The notes under the pieces are model-generated. The model was not told the DNA's origin. It saw only the letters and a program-made list of their open reading frames with translations, and made no database searches. The position numbers were made by a program, and so were the translations under genes. From Coturnix japonica (lineage: Eukaryota > Chordata > Aves > Galliformes > Phasianidae), in the NCBI RefSeq assembly GCF_001577835.2, contig NC_029526.1, forward strand, positions 651,510 through 715,509: 64,000 nt of DNA. The letters are read 5' to 3'. How positions within the stretch are numbered: the first letter of the stretch is position 1; each line of letters opens with the position of its first letter. Shown here in pieces: positions 51,301 to 63,797 of this stretch.

Positions 51301-54300
51301 AGGATGGGCTCTCAGTGACAACCCTGGCCTGGACGGCACGGGACCCCATGCACCCCATCAGCACGGGCTCTGAGGACAAGGCATCCTGGCAGGAGGCATT
51401 GAGGAAGACAAGGGCTTTCCAGGGCTGTGAAGCATGCGTTGCTGGGTGACCTCATCTCTCTGATGGCTCGCTCTAGAAACCATGAGCAAGCAGCACTCGT
51501 GGCCCTCCAGGGGCTGCTGCCCTCAGAGTATTTTTAGGAAGGTTACATGGTTAATTTTAGAGACCCAAGCAGAGCAGAGCTGGGAACCTCTGAAGCCTCC
51601 AGCAGGTCCTAAAAGCACTGAAAAAGCCCCATGGTTAACACTGATGGGGTCAAAAGCACCACTACATCAAAGTGAGCTGCCCCGCACCAGGTGAGGATGT
51701 GGCCAGGTAGGAGAAATGAGAGAACTATTGGAACTATTGGATCCCACTGGAGATGTGACACCTCCCAGCCTCTGGCCTTCAGGCTGGTGTGTAACACCCG
51801 GTGGCCACAGCTTCCCAAGTGACATGGGAACAGCCAAAGAGCTGAAAAGCACCCTTGGTTCAGCTCCTGCCTAACAAGTGAATGACAAAACCACTTTGAT
51901 AGGAGGCCAAAGAAGCTCCTGATTCAGTGTGCACCCAGCACAGCCCTGCAGGACACGGGGTGCCATGTGCCCACACTGCCATGGAGGTGTGGATGGCAGC
52001 ACGGGGTGCACGCAAGGAGAGACACGTAGGCAGGAAGGAGCCAAGCACTCCGGCCTTGTTCCTAAGGCCACATAGGCATCCTTCCTCCTGATTCATAGCT
52101 GCAGGGAGGTGCAGAAAGCCACAAGGGCAGGGCCAGGGTGGGAAGGAAGCATCCCACCTTCCTGGGGGGCGGAGGCAGCGCACACAGAAGCCCTTCTGTG
52201 GCCGCAATCACACTTGCCAAACACAGGTCCTGATGTCACAGGTGGTATCTCCCTCCTGCTCCCTCCAGCATGTGCTGGGAACTGCAGCCCGCAGGTCCCC
52301 CTGGCAGCCCTGTGCTAGCACAGGAACACCCCCAGTGCAGGGAATGGGCTGCCTAAGGAATAGCACACAGCTAATTTTAGCATTCCCCAGAATGGCAACG
52401 CGAAGCAGAGGAGTCCTGCATCCAAAGGGCCAGTTCGTGAGACTGCCTTTTGCCTCCAGAATATTTCACACGCGAAGGAGATGGGCTGCCTGTGAGCACC
52501 ACCAGCAAGGCACCACCTTGGGAGGCAGCCATGGGCTCAAGCTGCCATGCAGCACCCAGGACACCACTTCTGTGTCCCATGGAACGCTCCCCCACAGCAC
52601 CTGAGGCACAAGAGCAGCTCCACCTCCCCCCAGATGCGAATTTAAGCCACATGGATAGGGACAGCCTTCCCTCATCCTCCCAGTTACAGCTGTACAGAGG
52701 CCTGCGATGGATGGTCTGAATGGTGGATCTCATTCCTCTGCAGCACTTCGGATAAAAAGCAACTCCATCACCAGCAGAGCCAGGCTCCCAAATGAACTGC
52801 TCCATCACAAGAAACACAGGCTTTCCCTCAATAGCCTTCCCCAAAAACCCACCCCCAAAGCCCTCCCATACCAGGCTCTAATGTAATTCTCTAGGCTTTA
52901 AGCCCACAGAACTGCCAGAAACACACAGCCGTGGGACTTCCTCACTGCCTCCCAGCCCCCACGCATCAAACCTGAGCCCCCAGAGAGCTGCTCCCTGCTC
53001 CCCACCAACCTGTGGGGACCAAAACTCATCCAAACCAACCCCGGGCAAATGGCTGCTACCAGCTGAGTGCTCGGGGTTGCATGGGGGGAGGTACCAGACC
53101 CCAGGGAGAGGGGCAGGCTGGAGGCACAGGCAGAAGCCCTTACAAATCCCCTGCTGCCGCGTTCCTCCTCGTGCCTTGCAGGCAGCTGGGACTCTAAAAA
53201 TACCACTGTTGTCAAGTCGGCCTTCCTGCCAGGGATAGAAATGGTGCTGAGCCGCTTCGGTTCAATTCCTTGTGCTGCGGAGCCTTGGCAGGGCCCAGCC
53301 CAGTTCTACTGCTCTGCCTGGTAGGGGGATAGTCCCTCTGTTACCAGCACGGCGTCAGCAGGCTGGACGGGAAGCTCAGCCCTTGGAAATTCCTGCTAAA
53401 ATCGGCAGAAGGGTCAATCTTTCCACTGCTCCCCTGCAAGGCTGCGGCTCAGAGCACGTGGTCTCACTCCTCTGCTGTGAGCAAGAGGCCCACAGCGGCA
53501 TGCGCAGGCTGGAACTCCCCCTCTGCTCCTGCCCCACAGCCACCCCAACAGCACCAGGGGCAGGAAGGGAAGGGGCAGCGATCCAGCCCCGAGCACCAGC
53601 CCCTGTAGAAGCCTCAGCAGGCGACACCACCTCTCAGATTTTCTCCCAGCCCAGGGCTGAAATGCAGCGAGAGAAACGCTCCCCTCCCCGCAGGCAGGAA
53701 ACGCGGGTGGCCGGTCTCTGCCCACGGAAACGCCGCGCAGCAGCACGTGGAGAGGCCCCATGCACACAGCTTCCTGCAGATGCAGCTCCACGGGGCTTCC
53801 GCAGCGCACAGGGCCTCCTCGGGTGCTGCCTGCAGCAGGCACGATCCTTCCAGCACAGCAGCAGGGCGAGGTGCACTCTGCAGACACACAGCAGCACTGG
53901 GTGCCTCGGCGCAGGGAGCTCATTCAGATGATGAGTTGTGCTGTCTGATTTGGCGTCCAGCAGATCATATCAGAAAGGAGAATACTTGTTTTTTGCTCCT
54001 CCCCAAATGGTTTTTCTCCAACATTTAACAGCACCCTCCTGTGATTCTCAGAGCTCTGCTGGCCAACCCCAGGCCCACTCCTCTCCTAGAGATGTCTACG
54101 TTAATTTATCGGCACCCTAATAGTGTATTAATGACTAAGAAGCCTGTACGGTTGTTTGCTGGAACAAACATACCAGCAAAACAACCAGCACGGAACAAAG
54201 TTATGCCACAGGCCAGGAAGACGATCCTGGCTGGAAGTGGGTCAACCCAGGAGCACGAGAGCATCACTCTGGAGCACATACACAGAGCAGGGAGGGCATG

Positions 54301-57300
54301 CAGCTCTCCTGCTCTGGTTTACATGCAGGGTTAGAGGGGAACGAACCCAGCCAAGCCTGCTAGCAGTATGGTAAGCAGCGCCTGGGCACAGCAGCCAAGG
54401 GACTCCACAGGGCGCTCATTGTGGAGCTGGGGGATAACAACCACTGCCGGCTGCTCACGCACCATGCCAACAGTGACACACTTATCTTCATCTCCAGGCT
54501 GCTAGTGTGCATTAAAGACATGCCTGAATTTCCTGCCTTCTGCTTTCCGGGCTTCTTTCTTCCAGCAGAGCTGTCCCATCCCCAGTGCTCCTCTGCTGAA
54601 TACTGCTGGCCTGGGGGGCTGTCAGGACTGCTCCTGTACTGCTTCTCCCACAGACACCAGCACCAACAGGCAGACAGTCTGAGGAGCACCTCCTCTGGAA
54701 ATTTCCACTGGCAAAACCATGTTTGCCACAGCAGGTTTCTGCAGATGTGAGGGGCAGCACACATGATGCTCACTTCTTGAGGAGATGGTGGCAGGAAAGC
54801 CATAGCTGAGCACAGCCTCCCTCCAGCAGCTCACTGATGAGCGAGCTACAACAAAGCTTTCCTTTGTTGATGTAGAAAGCCCCTGAGCTAGGGTCACTGA
54901 GCACTGGTGAGACAACCACAGGTGTGCCCCATGCCAGGACATCCATCCATCCACCTTCAGCTCTTCCTCCAGCAGGGGAGTCCTTTCCCCAGGGCTGAAT
55001 CCAGCACTGCTTAACACTTCTTTTCATAGCTGCAGGCCTGCCCAGCAAAGGATGCAAAGCAGCTGGAAGGCAACATCCCACCGAGCAGAGGAGACCTCAC
55101 CTCCTTGCTGCTCCCAACATCCAGGACATAGTTTGTTGGTGTGCCACCCCTGATGGCACTGCACAGAAACGTGAGCCAGGCCCTTCTTAGGGTTCACTGG
55201 CTGACAGTGAGATATGGATTTGCTGGAGCTTCAAACACTCAAGAACTTTGGGCAATGAGAAGGACTTCCATACAAACTTTAAGCTACTTACAGCCTTTGC
55301 AAACTCCCTGAGATCCTCTGATGAAGCTGAGTAACAAGAGCAGTACTAAGAGAACGACATAACCCAGGAGACACGTAGTGTTGAGCCGCATGTCTCTTTT
55401 TTCTGCATTCTTCCTCCCAGTGTGGGCTCTGCCAAGGTCTCCCCATCACAAAGCTGCAGGGGCAGGGTGGTCAGGAACCAAGAGAGAGCTCCAAAGCTGC
55501 ACAAGCTGCTTTGCCATCTCCCAACAGCGTAAGGTACAAAAGCCCACACAGACACAGAAAGCCCAGAGCAGTTTCAGGTGGAAATGGAGCAGCTCACTTG
55601 AATGGTAGACACACCTAGGGAAATCCTCATCAGGAAATGGGATCCGCTCACCCAGGGAGGTGCAGTCACTACAGAGAGGGGGACAGAGGGACACAGACCC
55701 AGCAGCACAGCTAAGGAGAGCAAGGAGGTGCCAAGTCCACCCATTCATCCACTATTGCAAGCACTGTGCTGCAGCAACAGCGCCTTACCCCCAGTAGCTT
55801 CTTGTTGTTCTGCTGAGATACAAAGGATGCACTTCCCCCAAAGCGCTGGAAGAACAAGCCCAAGAGGGAGCCTTCCCCATGTGCTGACACAGGCAGCACC
55901 CAGGTCTGCAGCCCTGTTACCCCCTCCCTGTGCAGAGGCAAAAGGCAGCAGGACCAGGAGCTGCTCTCCAGACCCGTACCATGGAATGGGCTGTGCAGAC
56001 ACTCCCCAGGCACATGTCCTCCTGCTTCAGCTTGCCATACCCATGGGGCTCTTCATCCCTGCCCTCAAGACATCCTTTGGATTGAGCAGGGAGAGTCACG
56101 CGCAGCAACATCAAAGCTCCTCTCCATTTACCGGCACGCTGCTGCTTAAGCACTTTCTGGGGCTGATGGAATGGAGCAGGTCGATGGAAGAAGAAAGGAG
56201 CGCATGCCGCCAGCCTGCCCTGCTGCAAGCATGGAAGGTTTGTTAACATTCCTGCCATCCTAAGCTGGCCTCCTTCCCCTCTCCATACCATCTCCAGATG
56301 ATCCATTAACCTCTTACACTAAGCACAAGAGCACAGAAGCTTCATAAACCCCAAGTTTTCCAACAAGAAGTTGTTAGCATCCTTTTGCTATTAATTAGCA
56401 AAAGGGAAGAAACACCACCAGGAGAGGCTTTGGCACGGACCAAACTGCTCTCACTGCCACCTGTGCACGCTTCAGTGCAGCTCAAACACTCTCAGAGGGC
56501 CCCAAAAGAGGCACCACGGCTCTCACAGCAGCTCCTACCGCCTGCACTGTGATTCTCCAAGGGCAGTGGGCTCCACTGAGCAGCATCGCACCAATTCACA
56601 TCAGCGGCTGCAAACAGCTCACTCCATTTTGCAGTCAGCTTATTCTCACAATCAGCTTTTTGCCTCTTGGCATTGCAGTTTGAGAAGTACCACCGAAATG
56701 TCATCGCCTGTGAGCAACCACCTCTACACACAGCTCTGTTATGAGGCGTTCCTGCAGTGCAGCCTCCATATAGCAGCACAAGGCTCACCAAAAGCTTGGC
56801 TAGAGGGAACAGAGCCCCTCTCCTCATTCACAATACCCAAAGGATGCTGCACAGCAGCACAAGGTCACAGTAGTGGGAAGTCTGCTCAGCGCTCAGGCCC
56901 TGCTGCATGCTGTCAGCTCCTCTGGATCAACAGGGCCTGGGACATCGTGCTCCACACAGCTCTGAGAAAGGCAGCCCCCAGAGCCTGGGCAAGGGGAAAA
57001 AGCCCAAGATGGACGTAGGAAAACAGGCCCCACGATCCTTGCTTGGCACTTGGCTCGTTCACCAGTTCAGCTTCAGGCCTTCCTGAAAATGAGGCACTGT
57101 CCCAAGACATATTATGAAATTCCCAGACCACGTCATGTGTCGAGAACACTTGAAAAGGCAGTAAAGGGAGAGAAATCCCACACTGTTCCAGGAAACGCGA
57201 GGAGACATCCCTGAAATGACTTCCCTCCAGCCAGGAGGGAGGGGAGGACCTCCCACCCTGCTCACTGTGCCCAGCCAGAAGTGGGTCAGTGACACAGCCC

Positions 57301-59015
57301 TGCTGCTCACACACAGCTCTTCCCAGGCACCACAGTCCAAGCCCCGGGGGTTAGTGGGGGCAATCCCAGCCCTCCCTCAGCCCCACACGTTTCCTGTGGG
57401 AGCACCCAGCTTCTCCCCAGCCCCACGAGGCAGGTTGTTCCTCCTCTGCTTCCTCATCTGTATCACAACAGTGCCAACTGGCTGGAACAAGGAAACCCGC
57501 TCCAGCCTCTCCCTGGCCCTTTACCATGTGAAACAAAGGACAAACATTCCTACACCTTATTTTGGAGTGCCTTGTCCCAGTACCTGAGGCACGAGAACTG
57601 CTGTCCCTCCCTGACATCCCTACACACAGTTCCAAAAGCAGCATGAGGAGCTGCAGCCAGTCTTCAAGAGCCAGGGCTCGAGCCCCAGCATCCTCACACC
57701 AACCTCAAGGCTGTTTACCCCTTCAAGCCCTGGGCAGATGGCATATCCCTAGGGCCAGAACATCTCCCCTGCAGTAAACCTCCTCCTCCCACCACTCATT
57801 CCTGCCTTGACCTTGACACAACTGCACAGTACCAACCCCAATCCCAGGAGCAGAGGGGGAATCATTTAGGGTTGAGCAAAGCAGGGCAGCACCCCTTCCC
57901 ATATTCTTTACTGGGCAGCTGGGTCACAAGTGGGGAAGCTGGGGACAACCAGGAGCTAAGAGAAGTGAGAAAAAGGGGCCAAGGGAAAGTGGGAGAAGGC
58001 TGGGGTTGGGGGGAACGAGGGGAAGGGGACAGGGGAAAATGGGGGGAAGGGGAGACTGGTGGGAGCCAGGGGAATGGGCCAAGAGGAAATGGAGAAAGCT
58101 GAGGCTTTGGGGAACCAGAAGATGGGGAGAAGAAGAAGGAGAAACTGAGAAAATTGGGGGCATCAGGGGAAGATGTGAGGAAAAAATGGGGGAAACCAGA
58201 GCTAGGTGGAGCAAGGGAAGGAGGGAACTGAGGTTAGCAGGAAATGGGGGACGCCAAGGCTGGGGGGAACTGGGGAGAATAGGTTTGGGAGGGAATAGGG
58301 AGAAGACAGGGGAGAGGGCTAGGGGAAAATGGGGGAAGCTGGGGATAAAGGGAAGCAGCAGCTGGAGGGAGAGAGAGGAAGTGGAGAACAAGAGGAAGCC
58401 AGAGCTGTAGGGAACCGGGGAAAGGAGGAGACGAGGGCTGCGGGAAAATTGGGGCTAATGGGAAACGGGGCAAGACAGAGCCGGGGGGATCCGGGGCAGG
58501 TGGGAACCTGCATAAGGGGCAGAGCGATACGAGGGAAAGGGGGAGCCGGGAAGAATCGAGGGCTGGCGGGGGAAGGGGCCGCGGCTCCGGCACTCACCGC
58601 TGTGCGAGCTGAACCAGCGCGGCGCGATGTGCAGGGGCAGCGCATCGGCCAGCGAGGCCCGGGCGCCCAGGTAGAGCATCCCGTCTCTATGGTGACCGCC
58701 TCCCGTCTCCTGGTAACCGTTGCCATGGGCGTACGTGGAGTCTGTCCCCGGCCCTCCGCCGCCCGGGGCCCGCTCGGCCTCCCCCGCCGCTCGGCCGTAC
58801 AGCCCGAAGGGGACGGCTCCGGCGGCCGCGGGGTCCATGCCCATGCCGGCCACCGAGCTGACGGAGCGGCTGCGCAGCCCCATGGCGCCGCCGCCGCCCG
58901 CCCGGTAATGGCCGAAGGGGGGCGGCCCCCCCGGCGGCGGCACGGCGCTGTCATCCGTCGACACCCCCGGGAAAGGGCCCCGCGAGCGGGCGGCCGTGCT
59001 CTGCTTGCCCCCCAT
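48327..59015 (-). CDS. ZNRF1: Zinc and RING finger 1, E3 ubiquitin ligase
   Basis: Minus-strand coding exons are 58598-59015, 48883-48978, 48465-48570 and 48327-48384, giving 225 aa (human 227). The start is the ATG at 59015; the same frame stays open upstream, but MGGKQST is the conserved N-terminus with Gly2 for N-myristoylation. The first exon encodes the low-complexity region (GLRSRSVSSVAGMGMDP, STYAHGNGYQETGGGHH, LPLHIAPRWFSSHSG). Exon 2 carries the zinc finger (FKCPICSKS ... HFIMC, residues 141-162). Exons 3-4 carry the RING (GECVICLEEL, RLPCLCIYHK, then SCIDSWFEVNRSCPEHPSD). It ubiquitinates targets at endosomal and plasma membranes and is best known in neurons and axon degeneration. 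It is convergent with LDHD and head-to-head with WDR59, as in human. Confidence 0.97.
48979..58597 (-). other. ZNRF1: ZNRF1 intron 1
   Basis: This 9.6 kb intron has a GTGAGT donor (58597) and a CCTTCCAG acceptor (48979). No nested gene was recognised in either strand. The donor-proximal 0.5 kb is a strongly purine-rich tract (57930-58490). Confidence 0.85.
57930..58490. repeat. Polypurine tract, degenerate GGGGAA-type repeats
   Basis: About 560 bases of plus strand are almost only G and A, with irregular GGGGAAG / GGGGAAC / GGAGAAG units every 15-30 bases. The ZNRF1 transcript strand is correspondingly pyrimidine-rich. Confidence 0.85.
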
Positions 59016-59937
59016 GGGCAGCGCGGGGCCGGAGGGAGCCGAGCCGCAGCGCCCCCCCCCCCCCCCCCCGCCCCCATCCAGCTGCGCTCCGTCCGGCTGC
59101 GCGTCCCCGGCCGCCCACGCGGCAGGAAATCCCTTCAATGCCGTGGGCTGCGAACCGCGGCCAAGAGAAACGCCCGAGGGACCCCGGTGCCCCCCCACCC
59201 CCCCAACCCGACTGCGTGGGCACGGGGTCGCTCACACCGGGACCGTCCCCACCCCCCACCCGCGCGTCCCCCCNNNNNNNNNNNNNNNNNNNNNNNNNNN
59301 NNNNNNNNNNNNNNNNNNNNNNNNNNCGGGCGAAAACCCATCCCCGCCCCGGGCATCCTTCCCCCCCGCCGGGCCCGCCGAGACCGCCGAAGCCGGGGGG
59401 GGCCGAGACGAAGGGCGGGGGGCTCCCTCGTGCCGGGCGATCAGCTGCGGCCCATGGGGGCGGCGGGCGGAGCCGGTCCCGCGGGGCTCAGCGGCTGCGG
59501 GGCTGCGCCGGGCCCGGCCTCGCTGCCGGCCGCCGCCTGGTGCTGGAGCCGCGCGGAGACAATGGCTGCCGGCTGCACGCATGCTCCCGCCCCCAGCACG
59601 GCCCCCCCCGCCATTAACCCCTGCGCTGCCGCCCAACATCGCGGAGCGGCACCGGGATCTCGGGCCGCTCCCGCACGGGGCCGTAGGGTCCCGCACGGCC
59701 GTCATCTCCGTTCACACGGTAACAAGGCCCAGCCGCCTCGCGCGGCGCTGCCCGCAGCCCTGTACTGGCCGTGCCGCACAGCGCGGCCTACACGCGGAGC
59801 GACGCCGCATCCCGCGGGGCCGGGCCGGGCTGAGGCGCGGAGCGGGGCGCTCCGTGACTACAAATCCCAGCGGCACCCGCGCCACGCGGCCCCGCCCCGC
59901 AGGGCCCGGCGTCGGGGCGTTGCTGGGGCGGCTTAAG
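59016..59937. promoter_or_regulatory. Head-to-head ZNRF1/WDR59 CpG-island promoter
   Basis: The two start codons are 922 bases apart on opposite strands, and the space between is very GC- and CpG-rich without a TATA box. Just upstream of WDR59 there is CTACAAATCCCAGCGG (59859-59874), which includes a SBF/ZNF143-like ACTACAAATCCCAG element, typical of bidirectional CpG promoters. An 18-C run lies at 59052-59069 in the ZNRF1 5' UTR. Confidence 0.75.
59274..59326. other. Assembly gap, 53 N
   Basis: An unresolved run of 53 N lies inside the ZNRF1/WDR59 promoter and follows a C-rich stretch. Open frames that cross it are meaningless. Confidence 1.
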
Positions 59938-62900
59938 ATGGCGGCGCGCTGGAGCAGCGAGAATGTGGTGGTGGAGTTCCGCGACGCCCAGGTCGGGCCC
60001 TGAGGAGCGCGGCGAGCTCCAGCCGGGCCGCAGGGCCGGACCTCGTGGTCCGCATATGGCGGCTGTGGGGCTGGAGCCGGGCTGAAGGGCTGCGGGAGCG
60101 GGGGTGCTGAGGAGGGCCCGGTCTGGGCCTGCTGGCTGTGCCCCGCTCCGAGAACGCAGTGAGGGCTGTGAGCTGGGTGCTGAGATAGTGAACGTCCTCG
60201 TGGGATTCGCGGTGCCGTCGGTTCACGGGGAAACGCGTTAATTCACGAGGCGATTTATTTCCAGCGTTGATTCTAAACTTGTTTGTTTCACCCATCTCTG
60301 TTGGCAGGCCCCTTAGGAGACATTCGCGTGTCCCTCACCCCTCTCTTCATTTCTCCTCTGAGACCGTCGCAGCTTATTTGCTGGGTACAGCGCAGTCAGC
60401 AGGAATAGCAGGTTAGGGTTGAGATAGCAGAGGGTTCAGCTCTTGCTTTGAGATTGCTGCTTGTAGCAGAGCTCCCTTCTGTGCTCTGTTAGAAACTGTA
60501 TTATGTACTCTCTTAGTAAGGTATTTTGTTGTGGCATTGCCGTTTCTCTCACAGATCTGAGTCTGGTGGCAGAGCCCAGGAAACCCAGAAAGCAATAAAT
60601 AGGTCTGCAGTTCATCCTTGCATCCTAGATCAGTGTTAGCTCTGTGCTCACCATTCCCAGCCAGGCCCCTGCATCCTGTACCCAGCCTACAGTTGTAGGC
60701 TGTAAGTACCAGCTTGACATTGGTTTTGCTTTCCTCCTGGATGAAATGTGTAAAGCTGTCCTGTCTCTTGGTGAGGATTTACTCACAGGAAGCTGAGATA
60801 TGAATGTACTTACTCCCAGACAGGAGATTCAAATTACATTTGGCTCAGGAGATATGTGCCTCATGGTTTGATTGCTTATTCATTATGAGTTGCATGTGGG
60901 AGCAGAGTGGGGAGGAACAGGTGTTTGAACCCTCTGCAGCAGTTGCTGTGGTGCTGGTGCCTACCTTAGTGATAGGACAAGGGGGAATGGTTTTAAACTG
61001 AGACAGGGGAGGTTTTGGTTAGATATAAGGAGGAAGTTTTTCACCCAGGGGGTGGTGACGCACTGGAACAGGCTGACCCACCTGTGCTCTCATGTGAAAC
61101 CAGAGAGTTGCAGTATCCAGGGCTGCTCGGCTGCTGGTTTCAGGATGAACTTATTTACACATTTGGATTTCAGTGTTTGTTGGTTTTTTTTTCCCAGAAT
61201 TTTGCAGATAGGAAACCTGAGCCTGAGAAATAGAAACAGCCCAGCTATTGCCTCCTGTACAGACCTAGAGCTCTGCCTGGTGGCCGTGCTGTCTCCAACA
61301 TCCCTACCACACAACAGACACAACTCCAGAGAGTCAAAGGTGTGATATATATGCAAGAAGTGACCTTTATTTTTCCATGCCAGAGTGTTATGTGAAAACT
61401 ACAGCACCCAACCAGCAACACTTCTGGCTGAAAGTGGTAGAGTAGCTTGGGGCCAGTGTTGGCCACAGGTGACATCTTTCTTTACAAACTGACAGAGGCA
61501 GTAGTTGATGTTTTTCTGATGTGTGACATGCAGGCTCTCCTCAGGCTGTCTGTGCTATTAGCAGGAGCGTATAGCTTACCACATCCAGCTGCAAACCACG
61601 CGTAGCAATTCAGTGAGAAGTGAAGTCAGCTACACAGGTTTGTCTTGCTGAGAGTTTGTCACTCTTGAAAGCCTTGGCAAATCAGGCTGGTCTGTTGTAT
61701 TTCAGGTGAAGAGGGATAACGAGGCTAGATTCAAAATGTATGTAAGATCAGGTATGAAAAGGTGAGATGCTGAGATGCTGCTTGCCCTGTAGGCTCAGAG
61801 GTGTTTTTCACATGTGCTTATTCAGGGAACTGGTACTCATAAACTGTAATTCTAGCTAATTCAATTCTTGTTTGAGGATAAAGCAGCAGTTTCAGGTTGT
61901 TTTGTTCCATTTCAGCTTCCCCTGTCTGGAAAGTTGTGCTGTGAAGTCTGACATATTATGCAAAGCACATCGCATGCGTCTGACAGCTGCTTGGGTTTTT
62001 TTTCCTGTTGCCTGGATAAGAGACTGTAATATTGTAGGGAAGATCTCACCATAAAATGACTTTATTTGTCGCCCAGATAGTAGCAACCTGACATGTGAAG
62101 GTTTTTACTTCATTCTAATTACTCATTACATTTTATGACATTTGGAGCCTGAAAAAACAGTTTACCAATGTTCATTATTAAAAACTACTGGTAAGGATTT
62201 ATGAGATTCTGGTGCCAATGCTAGAGAAATAAACTTGTATACAAAGTGGTCAATCACTTTAAATTGACTGGTGTTATTCCATTTTGGGGAAAGATGGCCA
62301 AATCTGTGTGAAATATGGCAGCTGACGAGCACTTCATCATATAAGAAAGCTCTGGTTCCAGTAATGGTTTCAGTAATCCTCATTCTAAGTCATCACAAGA
62401 GAAATATGCATAATTGGGGCGAAATTCCTTGTCCTGAGTGATTTCTTAATAAATTTAATAACCCACATTGTTGTTTTGCGAGGGAAATCTAGGAAGCTGG
62501 AATTCTCTTGTTACCATTTAGAGATTTAGAAACCAGCTGCTCATTTAGAGTTGCTGGAGAACTAGATCTGCTACCTAGGAAGGTAGCAGAGGCAGTGAAG
62601 CTTTGCCTGGTGGGGTGTAGATACATCTCTTCTCTTTGGTGAAGAACAACCCCTGATGCAGCTGTCTCTCCCTCAGCTGAGGCACTTGCGAGCAAATGAT
62701 GCAGCCTTCCTCCTGTGCTGGGCAGGCAGCTTGCGGAATGGTTGGAGAAACCAGGTTTTATGATGGTTAATCTGGCAGCTGTGATTGAAATGGAACAGGA
62801 TTGTCGTATTGTCTGATTGAAGTGCTGCTTGTAAGTAGCAGCTGTGGGACATCCCAAAGTCTTGTCGAATCTGTGCTCAGTGTACTTGGCAGAGCCGCCA

Positions 62901-63797
62901 ACAGCAGCAGAGACATGCTCAGCCTTCAGAGTTAGCTTTGAAGATTACAGCAGTGAGTTTGAAGAGTGCGGGGCATGTTCTGTTTTTGCACTGTGAATGC
63001 TTAGAACTGCTTTGAAGACGTATCTATGTTTATGGGACGAACTGCTCAGCTTTTCAAGTCAGATTTTCCTTTATCCTGTTGGCAAGTAAATGAGATCGTC
63101 ATCCATCATCCAATTCCATCCTGAACAGAGAGAGGGTGACAGCATTCAAACCATTTTTTGTTTGGTGGTTGAGTTTTTGGGTTTTTTTTTTTTTCCTAGT
63201 GGTGCTTAAGTTCTCTCTTAGCCTCCTACACAAGGAGTAAATTCAGATGCGTCTCAGCCATCCCTTGTTTGGAGACCAGCCACACGCAAATGGCTGCACT
63301 TTTATCTCCCTGTTCATATGTAATTAAATCTGGCCCTGCAACAGGAGAGAGGCTGAAAAAGCCCCTGAGCAGGAGCAGAGGTTGATTAATAGGGATTATG
63401 TGAGATTGCTGATTGAAAGGCAGCAGCAGTGATTGCCAGAGCAGAGAGAGCAAAGCGAGTGCCTGAAATGGTGTTTGCCACATCTTGTCTAACATCTGTT
63501 CTAAAAAAGAGTATTTTCTCTGTGCTGTCCTGCATTCTAAAATTGACTGCTGTGTGCTGTCACCCATCCGTGAAACTTTAAGGGATGTTACTCTTGCCAC
63601 CCCTGAGAGATATCAGTTTTGACTCTTAGAGCAGTTTATGCCTTGAAGATAAGCTTGCAGGTTTTCCTGAGCTCCTCCCCAAAGCTGTGTTTGACTAAGA
63701 AGCTGACCTGACAGGTATAATTTAGTCTTGTTCTCTGTCTTTAACAGGCAACTGCTATGTCAGTGGACTGCCTAGGACAGCATGCAGTACTATCAAG
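59938..63797 (+). CDS. WDR59: WD repeat domain 59, first two exons (partial gene)
   Basis: Exon 1 coding part is 59938-59991 ([18 protein letters not shown]) with donor CAG|GTCGGG. Exon 2 is 63748-63797 ([16 protein letters not shown], ending with AG of a split codon), with acceptor TTTAACAG and donor GTGAGT. Both match the conserved start of WDR59, a subunit of the GATOR2 complex. GATOR2 acts at the lysosome and opposes GATOR1 to allow amino-acid activation of mTORC1. The rest of the gene, including the WD40 propeller, RWD and RING-like C-terminus, lies beyond the window. The start ATG follows GCTTAAG and is in a good context (AAGATGG). Confidence 0.95.
59992..63747 (+). other. WDR59: WDR59 intron 1
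   Basis: A 3.76 kb intron, CpG-rich at the start and AT-rich later. It holds one CR1 fragment (60960-61085). No nested gene was recognised. The AT-rich part at about 62090-62480 has an octamer-like ATATGCATAATT at 62404-62415. Confidence 0.85.
60960..61085 (+). repeat. CR1 LINE fragment, plus orientation
   Basis: It contains the CR1 blocks GGGGGAATGGTTTTAAACTG, AGATATAAGGAGGAAGTTTT and GTGACGCACTGGAACAGGCT in the order found in CR1 3' regions. Confidence 0.85.

Noticed and set aside
53259-53269. GGTTCAATTCC, an exact match to the tRNA B-box consensus
   Set aside because: The bases on either side do not form a T-stem, and no A-box or acceptor stem is found upstream, so no tRNA fold is possible.
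58329-59936. Plus-strand open frames crossing the ZNRF1 first exon and the N gap
   Set aside because: They are antisense to ZNRF1 exon 1 and continue through undefined bases, so their length has no meaning.
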